From positions 18,350 through 82,349 of the forward strand of contig CAVSQY010000005.1 in the NCBI GenBank assembly GCA_963730285.1: 64,000 nucleotides of DNA, given 5' to 3'. The translations under genes and the position numbers were made by a program. Shown one piece after another: positions 62,795 to 64,000 of this stretch (its first letter is position 1; each line of letters starts with the position of its first letter). Under the pieces are notes generated by a model. It made no database searches. It was not told the DNA's origin and was given only the letters and a program-made list of their open reading frames with translations. This DNA is from JARDZU01 sp963730285 (GTDB lineage Bacteria; Actinomycetota; Acidimicrobiia; Spongiisociales; ZC4RG35).

Positions 62795-63690
62795 TCGACA
62801 AGCGCCCATTCGTAGCCGATGACCGTCGACGCGGTGTCCAACGATGTGCAGCCGAGCGCTCGCGCGGCGGTTTCGATAAGCCCGGTTCGCATCCACAGCC
62901 GCCGTCCTGCCCAAGCTCGAACAGATTCGGGTTTGACGGAAGGGTCCGTCCGCAGTCCAGCCTCTTTGAGGATCTTCGCGAGGGCAGCCGATGACGACGC
63001 CTGCATTGAACGGGACGAGCCTTTTCCCTGATATGTCAGAGACATGCTCTGTTCGGGAAGGGCGTCCAGGCGTGCTGTTATCGCGTTGAATCCCCAGGGG
63101 GTGAGTTGAGCGGTCCGCGGCAGCGTCTTGGCTGACCCTGATAGTCGCACCGTGCCCGAGTCGAGGTCGACCTCGTCGGTTCGAACCCGTGGGATCTCAT
63201 GTGTTGTTGCGGTCGCTTCGGCAAGAGCCCACACAGCCGGAAGACGAGATTCGGACAGTGTGCGGAGGCTCGCTGCCCTTCCAGCGTCCACCTCTGAGTC
63301 TGTTAGCGGACACGTCTGACGGCCACGACCCCGTACAGGAAGGTCCAGATCAAGGGTTGGGTCGTGGTCGACGATCCGGAGTTCCCGGAGGAGCCGGAAT
63401 CCCGCCGAAGCAGCCGACCTTCGGTTGTGACGAGTTGCGACCGATGGCGGGTCCCCAGAGCGCAGAGCAGCATCCACCCAGGCAGCCACATCCCGGGTCG
63501 CGACCAGGCGGATGTCGGGGACGCCACGGGCGTCTTCGAGGAAACGGCCCAGCTTCGGCAGTAGCCGGCCCACCCACAACAAATACTGGTCCGAACGGTC
63601 GGCAGTTGTGTGGTCTAAAGCCAGTTCAAGAGCAGCGCGAGGCTTGAGCCGCGTCGGAAGGGCAACAGCATGTGCGATACCCTCTGACAT
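62791..63690 (-). CDS. integrase-fold protein without canonical catalytic residues
   Basis: A 299-residue protein from ATG 63690, with AGGAGG eight bases upstream. The order of elements follows tyrosine recombinases: a SAM-like N-terminal domain (VGRLLPKLGRFLEDA, then VATRDVAAWVDAALR), a linker, and a catalytic-type domain with a K-beta hairpin (SGSAKTLPRTAQLTP) and LGCTSLDTAS near the end. The first Arg box reads TTHEIPRV, the HxxR box PESVRAWAGRR, and no Tyr stands at the nucleophile position. Only one Arg and the Lys look conserved, so strand-exchange activity is doubtful. Confidence 0.65.
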   Translation of the reverse strand: MSEGIAHAVALPTRLKPRAALELALDHTTADRSDQYLLWVGRLLPKLGRFLEDARGVPDIRLVATRDVAAWVDAALRSGDPPSVATRHNRRSAASAGFRLLRELRIVDHDPTLDLDLPVRGRGRQTCPLTDSEVDAGRAASLRTLSESRLPAVWALAEATATTHEIPRVRTDEVDLDSGTVRLSGSAKTLPRTAQLTPWGFNAITARLDALPEQSMSLTYQGKGSSRSMQASSSAALAKILKEAGLRTDPSVKPESVRAWAGRRLWMRTGLIETAARALGCTSLDTASTVIGYEWALVE

Positions 63691-63720
63691 GTCGGGGCCT
63701 CCTAAGCAGGTACCGGCCAA

Positions 63721-63749
63721 GCCCCGAGGTGTTTCCGCACCGTCGGGGC
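63721..63749 (-). promoter_or_regulatory. hairpin in the leader of the integrase-fold gene
   Basis: GCCCCGA (63721-63727) pairs with TCGGGGC (63743-63749), with an inner GGTG/CACC. A further TCGGGGC at 63692-63698 could pair with the first arm instead, giving two alternative structures next to the ribosome binding site. Confidence 0.4.
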
Positions 63750-63757
63750 AGCCTAAT

Positions 63758-63815
63758 AGTCTATGATTTTAGACTCTAGTTGACGTCAGGATGGGAGTCA
63801 ACGGTTCTAGACTCC
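63758..63815. promoter_or_regulatory. operator-like repeat cluster between divergent mobile genes
   Basis: Inverted pairs AGTCTA/TAGACT (63758-63775) and GTTGAC/GTCAAC (63779-63802), plus direct copies of TAGACTC, fill the gap between the integrase-fold gene and the HTH gene. This is typical of a binding site for an excisionase-like regulator. Confidence 0.5.
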
Positions 63816-63819
63816 TCGG

Positions 63820-64000
63820 ATGCCGTTGGTCGATACAAACGATCTGGCGGATGCCCATGGAGTTGCCAAGCTCCTCGATCTGTCACATCCCAACAGCGTG
63901 AGCACATACCAGAAGAGGTACTCCGACATGCCGCGGCCTGTGATCGACTTCGGGGGAGGTCGGTGCAAGATGTGGTTGAAGTCCGAAATCAAGGAGTGGG
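63820..64000 (+). CDS. HTH/excisionase-like protein, 5' part (runs off the window)
   Basis: Sixty codons are visible: LVDTNDLADAHGVAKLLDLS, then a segment ending RYSDMPRPVIDFGGGRCKMW and LKSEIKEW. This is the MerR/AlpA-like helix-turn-helix layout of excisionases and small regulators. The gene diverges from the integrase-fold gene and continues beyond the window end. Confidence 0.7.
   Translation, partial: MPLVDTNDLADAHGVAKLLDLSHPNSVSTYQKRYSDMPRPVIDFGGGRCKMWLKSEIKEW

Overview
The window looks like chromosomal DNA of a high-GC actinobacterium, most likely of the Acidimicrobiia type. The grounds are indirect: many GTG and TTG starts, Thr-rich TTTT linkers in lipoproteins, DUF3263, SHOCT/DUF2510 and CarD proteins, WS/DGAT acyltransferase, DisA next to RadA, and several promoters whose -10 box lies 6-8 bases before the start codon. 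No rRNA gene or CRISPR array is present. No species can be named from this sequence.

Layout. 0-7 kb: a folate/pantothenate/lysyl-tRNA run on the + strand (folE, folP, a phosphatase-fold protein, folB, a folK-methyltransferase fusion, a DUF2520 dehydrogenase-like gene, panC, lysS). 7-13.3 kb: polyprenyl diphosphate synthase, clpC, a D,D-peptidase, an acyltransferase and a YhhQ-type transporter. 13.4-18.7 kb: a BMP-type nucleoside ABC transporter. 18.8-25.5 kb: a zinc-ribbon membrane protein, then radA, disA, carD, ispF, cysS, rlmB and tRNA-Thr(TGT). 25.5-28.6 kb: DUF3263, LytR_C and toastrack-like envelope proteins and an AI-2E family permease. 28.6-34.4 kb: a complete branched-chain amino acid (Liv) ABC transporter on the - strand. 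34.5-42.7 kb: mixed envelope, editing and redox genes, with a WS/DGAT gene and a thioredoxin-lipoprotein/CcdA-like pair.

42.9-51.7 kb is a carbohydrate cluster on the - strand: two long GH130 proteins, a HAD phosphomannomutase-like enzyme, a mannose-6-phosphate isomerase-type cupin and phosphoglucose isomerase. Together they spell a route from beta-mannosides through mannose-1-P, mannose-6-P and fructose-6-P to glucose-6-P. A P-type H+-ATPase follows, and directly upstream of it lie two tiny scars of a deleted phosphoketolase gene.

51.7-61.2 kb is an accessory region anchored on tRNA-Arg(CCT) at 61121-61193. At least seven full or partial copies of a repeat of about 60-190 bp lie to its left. 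The best copy carries 46 bases identical to the 3' part of the tRNA gene. Between the repeats sit modules of one to four genes (DJ-1/PfpI, RibD-like reductase, SnoaL-like, DUF1232, alpha/beta hydrolase with HxlR regulator). A decayed tyrosine integrase abuts the tRNA. Beyond it, 61.4-64 kb holds a second mobile-looking unit: an integrase-fold protein lacking the usual catalytic residues, overlapping ATGA-style with a broken DDE-like gene, and diverging from an excisionase-like HTH gene that runs off the window. These two units are the most unusual part of the window.
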